Shown: piece by piece, positions 52,151 through 60,735 of the stretch | Layout of the letters: each line of letters begins with the position of its first letter | Position numbering within the stretch: the stretch's first letter is position 1 | Source of the DNA: Bradyrhizobium sp. SRL28 | Lineage (GTDB): Bacteria; Pseudomonadota; Alphaproteobacteria; Rhizobiales; Xanthobacteraceae | Direction: 5' to 3' | DNA: 64,000 nucleotides | Assembly (NCBI RefSeq): GCF_018596315.1 | Contig: NZ_JAHEAG010000013.1 | Coordinates: 84,501-148,500 of the forward strand | Translations under genes and position numbers: made by a program | The notes under the pieces: model-generated | What the model saw: the letters and a program-made list of their open reading frames with translations, nothing else | The model's database searches: none | What the model was told of the DNA's origin: nothing

Positions 52151-52540
52151 TCAGGGGGTGCGGCGCTTCGCGGTCACTTCGATCTCGACCTTCATCTCGG
52201 GCTTGTAGAGCCCCGCGACGACGAGGAGCGTTGTGGCCGGGCGGATCTCGCCGAACGTTTCGCCGCAGACCGCAAAGAAAGCGTCCGCATCCGCAAGGTC
52301 GGTGATGTAGTAGGTCGCGCGGACGATGTCGGCCATCGCGAAGCCGCCTTCCTTCAGCGCAGCCTCGATGGTCTTAAAACAGTTGCGTGCCTGGCTTGTG
52401 ACATCGGCCGGTATGACCATGGTCGTGTAGTCGTAGCCGGTGGTACCGGCGACGAAGGCGAAATCGCCGTCGATGACGGCGCGGCTGTAGCCGGCGATCT
52501 TTTCGAAAGGCGAGCCGGTGGAGATCAGGCGACGGGGCAT
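52151..52540 (-). CDS. RidA-family protein
   Basis: A 129-residue YjgF/RidA fold protein. FAFVAGTTGYDYTTMVIPADVTSQARNCFKTIEAAL and a C-terminal VAGLYKPEMKVEIEVTA match the family, which hydrolyses reactive enamines and imines released by PLP enzymes. The catalytic arginine of classical RidA (in xRxxV near residue 105) is not clear here: the region reads ATTLLVVAG, so it belongs to another subgroup. It lies between polyamine genes; GAGG precedes the ATG by six bases. Confidence 0.88.
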   Translation of the reverse strand: MPRRLISTGSPFEKIAGYSRAVIDGDFAFVAGTTGYDYTTMVIPADVTSQARNCFKTIEAALKEGGFAMADIVRATYYITDLADADAFFAVCGETFGEIRPATTLLVVAGLYKPEMKVEIEVTAKRRTP

Positions 52541-52633
52541 CGGAACCTCGATCGTGGAAGGAATGACGGTGATCCGGAGCGGGTTTGGCGCGGTTTAAGG
52601 GCTTTTCGCCGGTGCGCGCAACCCCTCGCAGGG

Positions 52634-52804
52634 TTACCGGGATGGCCTGGCAATGTCGGAGGCCGGGGGCGCGGAGCCGCCCCAGCGGCGCACGAGGATG
52701 TCCCTGATGATCATGACCGAGATCATGATCAGGAGCACCGTGGTGATGACGCTGCGGAGGCGTGGGCGCGCGCCGGCGCCTTTCTCAGGAGGGGTCTCCG
52801 GCAT
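52634..52804 (-). CDS. 56-residue single-pass membrane protein
   Basis: ATG 52804 lies four bases after the GNAT stop codon (52809-52811), so translation could be coupled. The product has a basic N terminus (KGAGARPRLRS), one membrane helix (VITTVLLIMISVMIIRDILV) and a short tail ending ARPSR. It has no known family. Position in the GNAT gene's transcript and clear membrane composition support a real gene, though it is too small for certainty. Confidence 0.55.
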   Translation of the reverse strand: MPETPPEKGAGARPRLRSVITTVLLIMISVMIIRDILVRRWGGSAPPASDIARPSR

Positions 52805-52808
52805 GGCA

Positions 52809-53408
52809 TCAAGCCACGCGCGGCACGAGCAGCGCCTTCCTGGATCGGCTTGCCTTGGATTTAGGCAGCGGCGCGCCGGTCGGCGCGATCATGCCCCAGG
52901 CGCCGTCGAGCCCGCCTTCGCCAAGTTCGAGGCCGAGCAGCCGGTCACGCTCGAACGCGCCCGGCAGCGACAGTTCGCCGGTCCTGGCGGCAGAGAAGCC
53001 GAAGCGGGCGTAATAGGGCGCGTCGCCCAGCAAAATTACCGCGCGATGGCCACGCGCCTTCGCCGCCGCGAGCGCGTGGTCCATCAGCGCAGCCCCGACG
53101 CCGAGCTGGCGGGAGGATGCCTCCACCGCCAGCGGGCCGAGCATGAGCGCCGGGATGCCCCCGGCGCTGACGTGCCACAACCGCACGGACCCGACCACCC
53201 GGCCCTGGCGCACGGCCGACAAGGCAAGGCCTTCGGCGGGCGCGCGTCCGTCGCGCAGGCGCTGGCAGGTGCGCGTATGGCGGTTGTCGCCAAAGCAGGC
53301 ATCCAGCAGCGCCTCGCGCGCAGCGACGTCCGAGGCCCGTTCCGCACGGATCGCGAACGGAGCGGCATCGGAGATGAGGGCAGCAGTGGGCTTCCGCAAA
53401 GCAGTCAT
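52809..53408 (-). CDS. GNAT-family N-acetyltransferase
   Basis: A 199-residue acetyltransferase. The AcCoA site is GPLAVEASSRQLGVGAALMDHALAAAKARG (RQLGVG loop), followed by AVILLGDAPYYARFGFSAA, a pattern shared with the predicted N-acetyltransferase YhbS group. It lies 118 bases after ornithine decarboxylase on the same strand. Polyamine acetylation is a tempting role but the family is broad and sequence does not prove it. Confidence 0.85.
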   Translation of the reverse strand: MTALRKPTAALISDAAPFAIRAERASDVAAREALLDACFGDNRHTRTCQRLRDGRAPAEGLALSAVRQGRVVGSVRLWHVSAGGIPALMLGPLAVEASSRQLGVGAALMDHALAAAKARGHRAVILLGDAPYYARFGFSAARTGELSLPGAFERDRLLGLELGEGGLDGAWGMIAPTGAPLPKSKASRSRKALLVPRVA

Positions 53409-53526
53409 GGCACGTCAGTCCCCGCTCGCAACGGCAAGCTGCCGCGCAAAGCGTTGTCTTGAATTCGCATAGGAAGGGGAGGGAGCCGGCGCACCGGCTC
53501 CCGTTATTCGAGCCTCTAACGAGGCG

Positions 53527-54669
53527 TCAGATGTGGTAGGTCCGCAGCGGCGGGATGCCGTTGAACGCCACCGACGAGTAGGTCGACGTATAGGCCCCGG
53601 TGCCTTCGATCAGCAGCTTGTCGCCGATCTCGAGCGTCACCGGAAGCGGATACGGCATCTTCTCGTACAGCACGTCGGCGCTGTCGCAGGTAGGACCTGC
53701 GAGCACGCACGGCGTCATGTCCGCGCCGTCATGCGGCGTGCGGATGGCGTAGCGGATCGACTCGTCCATCGTCTCGGCGAGACCGCCGAACTTGCCGATG
53801 TCGAGATACACCCAGCGCACCTCGTCCTCGTCGCTCTTCTTCGAGATCAGAACGACTTCGGTCTCGATGATGCCCGCATTTCCGACCATGCCGCGGCCCG
53901 GCTCGATGATCGTCTCCGGGATCTGGTTGCCGAAATGCTTGCGCAGCGCACGGAAGATCGACCGGCCGTACTGCACGACCGGAGGAACGTCCTTGAGGTA
54001 CCTGGTCGGGAAGCCGCCGCCCATGTTGACCATGGACAGGCTGATCCCGCGCTCCGCGCAGTCACGGAACACCGTCGAGGCCATCGCCAGCGCGCGGTCC
54101 CACGCCTTCACCTTGCGCTGCTGCGAGCCGACATGGAACGAGATGCCGCACGGCTCCAGGCCCAGACGCTTGGCGAGGTCGAGCACCTCGACCGCCATCT
54201 CCGGATCGCAGCCGAACTTGCGCGACAGCGGCCACTCGGCGCCTGCGCAGTCATAGAGAATGCGGCAGAACACCTTGGCGCCGGGAGCGGCACGGGCGAT
54301 CTTCTCGACCTCTGCGGCGCAGTCGACCGCGAACAGGCGAATGCCGAGCGCGAAGGCGCGCGCGATGTCGCGCTCCTTCTTGATCGTGTTGCCATAGGAG
54401 ACGCGGTCCGGCGTCGCACCGGCAGCCAGCGCCATTTCGATCTCGGCGACGGTGGCCGTATCGAAGCACGAGCCCATCGAGGCCAGCAGCGACAGCACTT
54501 CCGGCGCCGGGTTTGCCTTCACCGCGTAGAACACGCGGCTGTCCGGCAAGGCCTTCGCGAAGGTCTGGTAGTTGTCGCGCACGACTTCGAGGTCGACGAC
54601 GAGGCACGGCTCGGTGTCCTGGCCCTCGCTGCGGCGGTTGCGCAGGAATTCCTGAATACGTTCGGTCAT
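53527..54669 (-). CDS. Ornithine decarboxylase, fold III PLP enzyme
   Basis: A 380-residue enzyme that makes putrescine from ornithine. ATG 54669 has GGAGGG at ideal spacing; an upstream in-frame ATG (54723) is rejected on that ground. PLP lysine is Lys51 in FYAVKANPAP, the PLP phosphate site includes NMGGGFP, and the catalytic cysteine is Cys328 in PTCDSADV. This is the alanine-racemase-like eukaryotic-type ODC common in alphaproteobacteria. Its long 5' region looks like a speF-type leader RNA, suggesting polyamine control. Confidence 0.93.
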   Translation of the reverse strand: MTERIQEFLRNRRSEGQDTEPCLVVDLEVVRDNYQTFAKALPDSRVFYAVKANPAPEVLSLLASMGSCFDTATVAEIEMALAAGATPDRVSYGNTIKKERDIARAFALGIRLFAVDCAAEVEKIARAAPGAKVFCRILYDCAGAEWPLSRKFGCDPEMAVEVLDLAKRLGLEPCGISFHVGSQQRKVKAWDRALAMASTVFRDCAERGISLSMVNMGGGFPTRYLKDVPPVVQYGRSIFRALRKHFGNQIPETIIEPGRGMVGNAGIIETEVVLISKKSDEDEVRWVYLDIGKFGGLAETMDESIRYAIRTPHDGADMTPCVLAGPTCDSADVLYEKMPYPLPVTLEIGDKLLIEGTGAYTSTYSSVAFNGIPPLRTYHI

Positions 54670-54869
54670 AGCACCCTCCAAACGGCCCAGCGACGGGACC
54701 CGTTCAAATGTGATCTCGGACATGAGTTTGCTGGCGTTGCCGCACGATGGAGACGCGACAAGGCCTTGAACTCAGACCGAATTGTGCTGCCGTGGATTGG
54801 TTGGGAATTTCCCGCCCGCACACCTGGCAATGAAGGACAAGCCTTTTCAGTAGCCCGCGCCGGCGTTGG

Positions 54870-55100
54870 AATGCCGGTAGAGACCAAAAAAGCCCGATCC
54901 GTCGTTGCTTTAAGTCGCGTCCCCCGTTGAGAGCGGGGTGCGCCGGTTCGCCTCCGGCTGCCAGTCACGGTTGCAAAGGATGGAGAGACCTTCAACGGCA
55001 TCTCTTGAGAGAGATGCTGGCCGCTTATGGAGCGACCCTCGGTTCTTCCACCCCTTGGCGGCTGTCCGGCCTCTTGTCCGGATACCTACCGACTGACACA
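54870..55100 (-). ncRNA. Candidate speF-type leader RNA upstream of ornithine decarboxylase
   Basis: On the minus strand this region has an 8-bp hairpin GCATCTCT/AGAGATGC (55017-54998), the segment GAAGGTCTCTCC just after it, a CCCCG/CGGGG stem, a second GGTCTCTACC and a T6 run at 54891-54886. From memory these resemble the alphaproteobacterial speF motif (Rfam), found before ornithine decarboxylase genes. Boundaries are approximate. A 95-codon frame overlaps it but looks incidental. The rest of 54670-55318 holds nothing I can identify. Confidence 0.6.
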
Positions 55101-55318
55101 CGACCACAGGCACGTGCGAAATTGGGCAAGGCTGGAAATAAGACTTTTGATTTCGCTTCGCAACAATTTTTTTAGGCTGGGGAAAAATTTCTCGCACGTG
55201 TGCTTACAAATTCGTTCTCGGCGCGCGCCGCCGATGACGAACATGAACGGGTGTTAAGATTTCTGAGGGGAGCGTGAGCGCTTTAGCGCCTGTGCCGCAG
55301 CGCTTTCTTGAACGCGCG

Positions 55319-55579
55319 TCAGGCGCGCCTGAAGAACGGCTCGATGCGTTGCGCGGTGCGGATGAACGCCACCATGATCAGCACGCCGATCCCGAACAGC
55401 ACCGCCTGGAGGATGTGCGCGGCGGTGTCGTTGAGGCCGAACAGGATCGCGAGCGCCCAGCCGCCGGCAAACGCCGCGCCGAACACTTCGGCGCCGATCA
55501 GGATCGCCGCCGAGATGACGGTGAGGACGCTCGGCCAGGCGATCGCGCGGGGGGGTGTGGAAGCGGGCTGTGGGTTCAT
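55319..55579 (-). CDS. Small two-helix membrane protein
   Basis: An 86-residue protein from ATG 55579 with AGGA upstream; the longer frame to 55681 would cross the promoter of the divergent peptidase. Two membrane helices are visible (VISAAILIGAEVFGAAFAGGWAL and ILQAVLFGIGVLIMVAF), with a basic tail RTAQRIEPFFRRA. It has no known function but resembles small uncharacterised membrane proteins of rhizobia. Confidence 0.6.
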   Translation of the reverse strand: MNPQPASTPPRAIAWPSVLTVISAAILIGAEVFGAAFAGGWALAILFGLNDTAAHILQAVLFGIGVLIMVAFIRTAQRIEPFFRRA

Positions 55580-55708
55580 GGAAAAGGTCCTGTTCAGGGG
55601 GCGCAATCTCTCCGAAAAGGGCCCATCTATCAAGCGTAAAAGGCCCAAAAATGCCGCATCGCGTGATATAGATTGCCGCATATTTTCAAGGAAAAGACGG
55701 GAATTGTG

Positions 55709-57799
55709 ATGTCAGAAACCCTGCAGACGGCGGCCGCTCCGGAAGCTGGAGCAAATCCGCTGCTCAAGCCGTGGCAGACGCCGTTCGAGACGCCGCCTTT
55801 TGCCGAGATCGAGCCGGAGCACTTCCTGCCCGCCTTCGAGCAGGCCTTTGCCGACCATGCCGCCGAGATCGCGGCGATCACCCATGATCCCACCCTGCCG
55901 GACTTCGCCAACACCATCACGGCGCTGGAGCGCTCCGGCAAGCTGCTCTCCAAGGTCGCAGCCGTGTTCTACGACCTGGTCTCGGCGCACTCCAATCCGG
56001 CGATTCTCGAGATCGACAAGGAAGTCTCCTTGCGGATGGCGCGGCACTGGAACCCGATCATGATGAACGCGGTGCTGTTCGGCCGCATCGCGATGCTGCA
56101 CGAGAAGCGCGCCACGCTCGGCCTGACGGCTGAGCAGACGCGGCTCCTGGAGCGCACCTACACCAATTTCTACCGCGCCGGCGCCGGCCTCGACGAGGTC
56201 GCCAAGAAGCGGCGGGCCGAGATCAACGAGCGGCTGGCCCAGCTCGGGACCTCGTTCAGCCACCACCTGCTCGGCGACGAGCAGGACTGGTTCATGGAGC
56301 TCGGCGAGGACGACTGCGCCGGCCTTCCCGAGGCCTTCGTCGCCGCGGCCAAGGCAACTGCGGAAGAGCGGGGCATGGAAGGCAAGGCGATCGTGACGCT
56401 GTCGCGCTCCTCGGTCGAGCCGTTCCTGAAGAGCTCTTCCCGCCGCGACCTGCGCGAGAAGGTCTTCAAGGCTTTCACGGCGCGCGGCGACAATGGCAAC
56501 ACCAACGACAACAACGCCACCATCGTGGAGATCCTCGGGCTTCGCGAGGAGGCCGCCAAGATCATGGGCTTTCCGACCTACGCCGCCTACCGGCTGGAGG
56601 ATTCCATGGCCAAGACGCCCGAGGCGGTGCGTAGCCTCCTGGAGCGGGTCTGGAAACCGGCCCGGGCGCGGGCGCTCGCCGACCGCGACGCCCTGCAGGC
56701 GCTGATCGCGGAGGAGGGCGGCAATTTTACGCTCGCCCCGTGGGACTGGCGCTACTACGCCGAGATCCTGCGGCAGCGCCGCGCCAATTTCGACGACGCT
56801 GCGATCAAGCCCTATCTCGTGCTCGACCACATGATCGAGGCCGCCTTCGACTGCGCCACCCGGCTGTTCGGGATCACCTTCTCCGAGCGGAAGGACATCC
56901 CGCTCTGGCATCCGGACGTCCGGGTCTGGGAGGTCAGGGATGCCGACGGCAAGCACAAGGCGCTGTTCTATGGCGATTACTTCGCCAGGCCCTCGAAGCG
57001 CTCGGGCGCCTGGATGACCTCGCTGCGCGACCAGCAGAAGCTCGACGGCGAGATCGCCCCGCTCATCATCAATGTCTGCAACTTCGCCAAGGGCGCCGGC
57101 GGGGAGCCGTCGCTGTTGTCGCCCGATGATGCGCGGACCCTGTTCCACGAGTTCGGCCATGGCCTGCACGGCATGCTGTCCAACGTGACCTATCCCTCGC
57201 TGTCGGGGACCTCCGTGTTTACCGACTTCGTCGAACTGCCGTCCCAGCTCTACGAGCACTGGCAGGAGCAGCCGCAGGTGCTGCGGCAGTTCGCAAAGCA
57301 CTACCAGACCGGCGAGCCGCTGCCGGACGACCTGCTGCAGCGTTTTCTCGCCGCCCGCAAGTTCAACCAGGGCTTTGCCACCGTGGAGTTCGTCTCCTCG
57401 GCGCTGATCGACCTCGAATTCCACACCCAGTCGGCCGAAGCCAGCCGCGACGTCTCGGCGTTCGAGAAGGCCGAGCTCGAGAAGATCGGCATGCCCGCGG
57501 AAATCGCGCTGCGGCACCGGCCCACGCAGTTCGGCCATATCTTCTCCGGCGATCACTATGCGTCCGGCTATTACAGCTACATGTGGTCGGAAGTGATGGA
57601 TGCCGACGCGTTCGGCGCTTTCGAGGAGGCCGGCGACATCTTCGATCCCGCCACCGCAAAACGTCTGCATGACGATATCTATTCGTCGGGCGGCTCGCGC
57701 GAGCCGGAGGAGGCCTATGTCGCGTTCCGCGGTCGCGAGCCGGAGGCGGACGCGCTGTTGCGGCGTCGGGGCCTGCTCGAAGCAACACCGGCGGCCTGA
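55709..57799 (+). CDS. M3-family oligopeptidase (PrlC/Dcp)
   Basis: A 696-residue zinc metallopeptidase that degrades short peptides in the cytoplasm. I chose ATG 55709; the frame upstream is open to 55673 but less likely. The zinc site is HEFGH with His480, Glu481 and His484, and the third ligand lies in FVELPSQLYEHW. KPYLVLDHMIEAAF and GYYSYMWSEVMDADAF are also typical. Length fits oligopeptidase A and peptidyl-dipeptidase Dcp, which sequence cannot fully separate. Confidence 0.92.
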   Translation: MSETLQTAAAPEAGANPLLKPWQTPFETPPFAEIEPEHFLPAFEQAFADHAAEIAAITHDPTLPDFANTITALERSGKLLSKVAAVFYDLVSAHSNPAILEIDKEVSLRMARHWNPIMMNAVLFGRIAMLHEKRATLGLTAEQTRLLERTYTNFYRAGAGLDEVAKKRRAEINERLAQLGTSFSHHLLGDEQDWFMELGEDDCAGLPEAFVAAAKATAEERGMEGKAIVTLSRSSVEPFLKSSSRRDLREKVFKAFTARGDNGNTNDNNATIVEILGLREEAAKIMGFPTYAAYRLEDSMAKTPEAVRSLLERVWKPARARALADRDALQALIAEEGGNFTLAPWDWRYYAEILRQRRANFDDAAIKPYLVLDHMIEAAFDCATRLFGITFSERKDIPLWHPDVRVWEVRDADGKHKALFYGDYFARPSKRSGAWMTSLRDQQKLDGEIAPLIINVCNFAKGAGGEPSLLSPDDARTLFHEFGHGLHGMLSNVTYPSLSGTSVFTDFVELPSQLYEHWQEQPQVLRQFAKHYQTGEPLPDDLLQRFLAARKFNQGFATVEFVSSALIDLEFHTQSAEASRDVSAFEKAELEKIGMPAEIALRHRPTQFGHIFSGDHYASGYYSYMWSEVMDADAFGAFEEAGDIFDPATAKRLHDDIYSSGGSREPEEAYVAFRGREPEADALLRRRGLLEATPAA

Positions 57800-57812
57800 G
57801 GTGACATCAACG

Positions 57813-58448
57813 ATGCACAGGTTACTCGGTTTGCTCCTTCTCGCTGCCGGCATCGTGCTCGGCACGGCCGCCGCCGAGGCGCATCCACATGTCTGGATCA
57901 CGGCCAAGAGCGAGGTGGTCTACGCGCCCGATGGCTCGATCACGGGCGTCCGCCACGCCTGGACGTTTGACGAAATGTTCACGACCTACGCGCTGCAGGG
58001 TCTCGCGACCAAGACCAAGGGGGTCTACACCCGCGAAGAGCTGGCGCCGCTGGCGCAGACCAATGTCGAATCGCTGAAGGAGTTCAACTTCTTCACCTTC
58101 GCCAAGGCCGACGGCAAGAAGGAGAAGTTTGTCGAGCCGGTCGATTACTTCCTCGAATACAAGGACAGCGAACTGACGCTGCATTTCACCCTGCCGGTCA
58201 AGACGCCGTTCAAGGCGAAGCAGACGGCACTTGAAGTCTTCGACCCGTCCTACTTCATCGACTTCAAGTTCGACGACAAGGATCCGATCAAGCTCAACGG
58301 TGCGCCCACCGCCTGCAAGATGCAGTTCCTGCGGCCGAATGACGGCACAGCCAATGCGCAACGCCTCAACGAAAACAATTTCATGAACGGCGACAATTCC
58401 AACTATGGCGCGATGTTCGCCAACAAGATCATGGTTGATTGCCCGTGA
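57813..58448 (+). CDS. DUF1007 periplasmic protein
   Basis: A 211-residue protein with a signal peptide (LLGLLLLAAGIVLGTAAAEA) cut before HPHVWI. That HPHVWI start of the mature chain is the hallmark of DUF1007 and probably binds a metal. It overlaps the NicO-family transporter by GTGA. This pair is common in bacteria and is thought to take part in nickel, cobalt or zinc movement, with DUF1007 as the periplasmic part. The role is inferred from that association. Confidence 0.88.
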   Translation: MHRLLGLLLLAAGIVLGTAAAEAHPHVWITAKSEVVYAPDGSITGVRHAWTFDEMFTTYALQGLATKTKGVYTREELAPLAQTNVESLKEFNFFTFAKADGKKEKFVEPVDYFLEYKDSELTLHFTLPVKTPFKAKQTALEVFDPSYFIDFKFDDKDPIKLNGAPTACKMQFLRPNDGTANAQRLNENNFMNGDNSNYGAMFANKIMVDCP

Positions 58449-59545
58449 GGTTGACACCAGCAGGTCTCGCGCGAGGCATCGCAATCACGGCCGCGGCGTT
58501 CGCGGCCGTCATCGTTTTCGACGCCGCCTTGCATGCGCTGATGGCGCAGAATCCATTCGGCGGACCACGGCCGCCTGCCGAGCCGCAGGCCGGCGGCATC
58601 ATCGGATGGATCCTCGCCAAGCAGTCGGAATTCTATCGCGAGATGTCGGCGACCATACGCGCGGCAAAGTCGGACGGCAGCGCGGTCTGGACGCTGCTTG
58701 GGATTTCCTTTGCCTACGGCATCTTTCACGCCGCCGGCCCCGGCCACGGCAAGGCGGTGATCTCATCCTATCTCGTCGCCAATGAAGAAACCGCGCGGCG
58801 CGGCATCGTGCTGTCGTTCGCTTCGGCGCTGTTGCAGGCACTGGTTGCGGTCGCGCTGGTTGCGGTACTCGCCTGGCTGCTCTCCTCTACCGCCAAGACG
58901 ATGTGCTCCGCGGAGAAAGCGATCGAGATCGCAAGCTATGCCCTGATCGCGGCCTTCGGCGCCCGGCTGGTCTGGACCAAGGGCGGCGGTTTTATGCGCG
59001 CGCTGCAGGCGAAGCCGGCCCCGGCGATGGCGGCGGCGCACCATCATCATGATCACGGCCACGATCACGGACATGACCACGGCCACCACCACCATGATCA
59101 CGATCATGGTCATCACCACAATGATCATGCTCACGGCCATGACCATGTTCATGACGAGCATTGCGGCCATTCGCACGGCCCGACCCCGGATCAACTCGCT
59201 GGCCCCGGCGGCTGGCAGCGCGGCCTGGGCGCGATCTTCGCCGTGGGCATGCGGCCCTGCTCGGGCGCGATCCTGGTGCTGGTGTTTTCGCTGGCGCAGG
59301 GGTTGTTCTGGGCCGGCATCGCCGCGACCTTCGTGATGGGGCTCGGCACCGCGATCACGGTCGCGACGATTGCCGTCGTTGCCGTGTCGGCAAAGGGGCT
59401 CGCCCGCAGGCTCAGCGCAGGAAGCGAAGGCGGCGGCACGCTGATCATGCGCGGCATCGAATTCGGCGCGGCTGGTCTCGTGCTGCTGTTCGGCCTCGGC
59501 CTGTTGTTCGGCTATCTCGCCGCCGAACGCGCCACGTGTTTGTAA
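58445..59545 (+). CDS. NicO-family nickel/cobalt transporter, RcnA-like
   Basis: A 366-residue membrane protein. I prefer GTG 58445, which overlaps the upstream stop, over TTG 58439. FAYGIFHAAGPGHGKAVISSYL is the H-x4-D-like metal signature of the NicO family (here HAAGPGHGK), and a long cytoplasmic loop near residues 198-240 holds about 27 histidines with Asp/Gly (HHHHDHGHDHGHDHG). The second half has GMRPCSGAILVLVFSLAQG. Export of nickel or cobalt, or handling of another divalent metal with DUF1007, is likely. Confidence 0.88.
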   Translation: MRLTPAGLARGIAITAAAFAAVIVFDAALHALMAQNPFGGPRPPAEPQAGGIIGWILAKQSEFYREMSATIRAAKSDGSAVWTLLGISFAYGIFHAAGPGHGKAVISSYLVANEETARRGIVLSFASALLQALVAVALVAVLAWLLSSTAKTMCSAEKAIEIASYALIAAFGARLVWTKGGGFMRALQAKPAPAMAAAHHHHDHGHDHGHDHGHHHHDHDHGHHHNDHAHGHDHVHDEHCGHSHGPTPDQLAGPGGWQRGLGAIFAVGMRPCSGAILVLVFSLAQGLFWAGIAATFVMGLGTAITVATIAVVAVSAKGLARRLSAGSEGGGTLIMRGIEFGAAGLVLLFGLGLLFGYLAAERATCL

Positions 59546-59557
59546 GTGCATGGCCGT

Positions 59558-59641
59558 AGCCCGGGTGGAGCGCAGCGCAACCCGGGGCCGTAGAGCCCGC
59601 GGGCCCACCAGTCCCGGATTGCGCTGCGCTCCATCCGGGCT
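59558..59641. repeat. Intergenic inverted repeat of dispersed type
   Basis: AGCCCGGGTGGAGCGCAGCG at the left and CGCTGCGCTCCATCCGGGCT at the right are imperfect reverse complements, with a GC-rich centre. Repeats of this sequence are dispersed in many bacteria of this group as far as I recall. It lies just after the transporter stop and may aid termination. Confidence 0.7.
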
Positions 59642-59713
59642 GCAAGCGGCCGGCTTTATCATGCAGGTTCGGTAAGCTATGCATGCAGCCGAACACGCAC
59701 AGCCGGGGAAACG

Positions 59714-60151
59714 ATGTCACGCGAGCAATTCTGGTTCTTTCACCCGTTCCGGGTGCGCTATTCCGAAATCGACGGCCAGGGCGTCGTCTTCAACGCGCAC
59801 TACCTGACCTATTTCGACACCACCATTACCGAATATTTTCGGGCGCTCGGCTACGACCAGTATGCCGACGCCAAGCAGACGGGCGAGGATTTCCACGTCG
59901 TCAAATCGGTCATTGAATACAAGGCGCCGGTCCGGTTCGACTGGGAATTGGACGTCGGTGCGCGCGTGGCGCGGATCGGCAATTCAAGCCTCACCTTCGA
60001 GCTCGCGATCTTCCTGAAGGGCGGCAATGAGGCGCTCGTGACTGGCGAAATCGTCTGGGTCAACACCAACCAGCAAACCCATCGCCCGGTCCCGATATCG
60101 AAATCGATCCGGGAGCGGATCGCTGCGCGGGAGAAGCATCTCGGAGCATGA
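59714..60151 (+). CDS. Acyl-CoA thioesterase, YbgC-like 4HBT fold
   Basis: A 145-residue hotdog-fold enzyme. VRYSEIDGQGVVFNAHYLTYFD carries the 4HBT motif; the catalytic Asp of the family sits in the YSEIDGQGVVFN loop. It ends with a typical VWVNTNQQTHRPVPISKSIRE. Such proteins hydrolyse short or aromatic acyl-CoAs. It stands alone between two intergenic repeats, so its pathway is not shown. Confidence 0.88.
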   Translation: MSREQFWFFHPFRVRYSEIDGQGVVFNAHYLTYFDTTITEYFRALGYDQYADAKQTGEDFHVVKSVIEYKAPVRFDWELDVGARVARIGNSSLTFELAIFLKGGNEALVTGEIVWVNTNQQTHRPVPISKSIRERIAAREKHLGA

Positions 60152-60164
60152 GATTTCTGCAGTG

Positions 60165-60249
60165 CGTAGGGCGGATTAGCGCAGCGTAATCCGCCATCTT
60201 GTCTTGAGGGCGCAACGGCGGATTACGCCTTCGGCTAATCCGCCCTACG
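60165..60249. repeat. Intergenic inverted repeat, second type
   Basis: CGTAGGGCGGATTAGC at the left matches GCTAATCCGCCCTACG at the right, an exact 16-base inverted repeat, with an inner GTAATCCGCC/GGCGGATTAC pair. It follows the thioesterase stop. Elements like this are widespread dispersed repeats. Confidence 0.75.
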
Positions 60250-60283
60250 CTTTCTGGCATGAGATTTGTGAGGCTGCGCCGCG

Positions 60284-60649
60284 TCAGTCGAATCGCGCCG
60301 TTGCGGTCTTGCCATCCGGCGCGGTGAGCTGAATCGCCCCCTTTGGATTGGCCGGAAGGGCCGTGGCGGCTGTTCCGCTCAGGTTGCTCTTGTCCGAAGG
60401 TGCGAGCGTGATGCGTTCGGCCTTTCCTGCCAGGCTGAAAATGGCGACGCCCTTGAAGCCCTTCGGATCAACCGGCTTGTCGTTTTCGCCGATGAGGAAA
60501 ACTTCAATCGCCGTGTCCTTCGCGACGAGTTCCACATGGTAAGGACCGGCATCGGCGAGACGTCCGCCATGTGAAGCTTTCGGCTCGTGTGCGTAGGCGG
60601 GCAGGGCGGCCAGCAGGGCAATGCCGAGGGTGAGATAACCGAACTTCAT
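60284..60649 (-). CDS. Small periplasmic protein of the heavy-metal RND locus
   Basis: A 121-residue protein from ATG 60649, with AAGGAGA six bases upstream. A signal peptide (GYLTLGIALLAALPAYA) precedes HEPKASHGGRLADAGPYHVELV, and a beta-rich domain with IEVFLIGENDKPVDPKGFKGVAIF follows. The two histidines just after cleavage may bind metal. It lies 83 bases after the RND pump gene in the same direction and may be a periplasmic metal-binding accessory. No named family is certain. Confidence 0.7.
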   Translation of the reverse strand: MKFGYLTLGIALLAALPAYAHEPKASHGGRLADAGPYHVELVAKDTAIEVFLIGENDKPVDPKGFKGVAIFSLAGKAERITLAPSDKSNLSGTAATALPANPKGAIQLTAPDGKTATARFD

Positions 60650-60690
60650 ACGTAGTCTCCTTTTCAAGACGGGATTCTTGTTTTGACGGT

Positions 60691-60735
60691 TTTTCTTCAC
60701 GCGAACCGGTATCCGCTTCGCTCGAAGACGCTCTA
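60691..60735 (-). repeat. Dispersed intergenic repeat, copy 3
   Basis: Read on the minus strand, AGAGCGTCTTCGAGCGAAGC followed by GGATACCGGTTCGCGTGAAG matches the repeat at 12882-12947. It overlaps the stop codon of the RND pump gene, so all three copies in the window lie at or just after a gene's 3' end. Confidence 0.7.

Noticed and set aside
54910..55197. 95-codon frame inside the ODC leader
   Set aside because: It runs through the hairpins that match the leader RNA and has no ribosome site or protein-like composition.
55712..57907. Long antisense reading frame opposite the M3 peptidase (about 730 codons)
   Set aside because: It is the mirror of a well-supported gene in high-GC DNA, has an Arg/Val/Leu/His-rich composition and no domain. 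Similar long shadows occur opposite ugd, the type I ABC transporter and homospermidine synthase.
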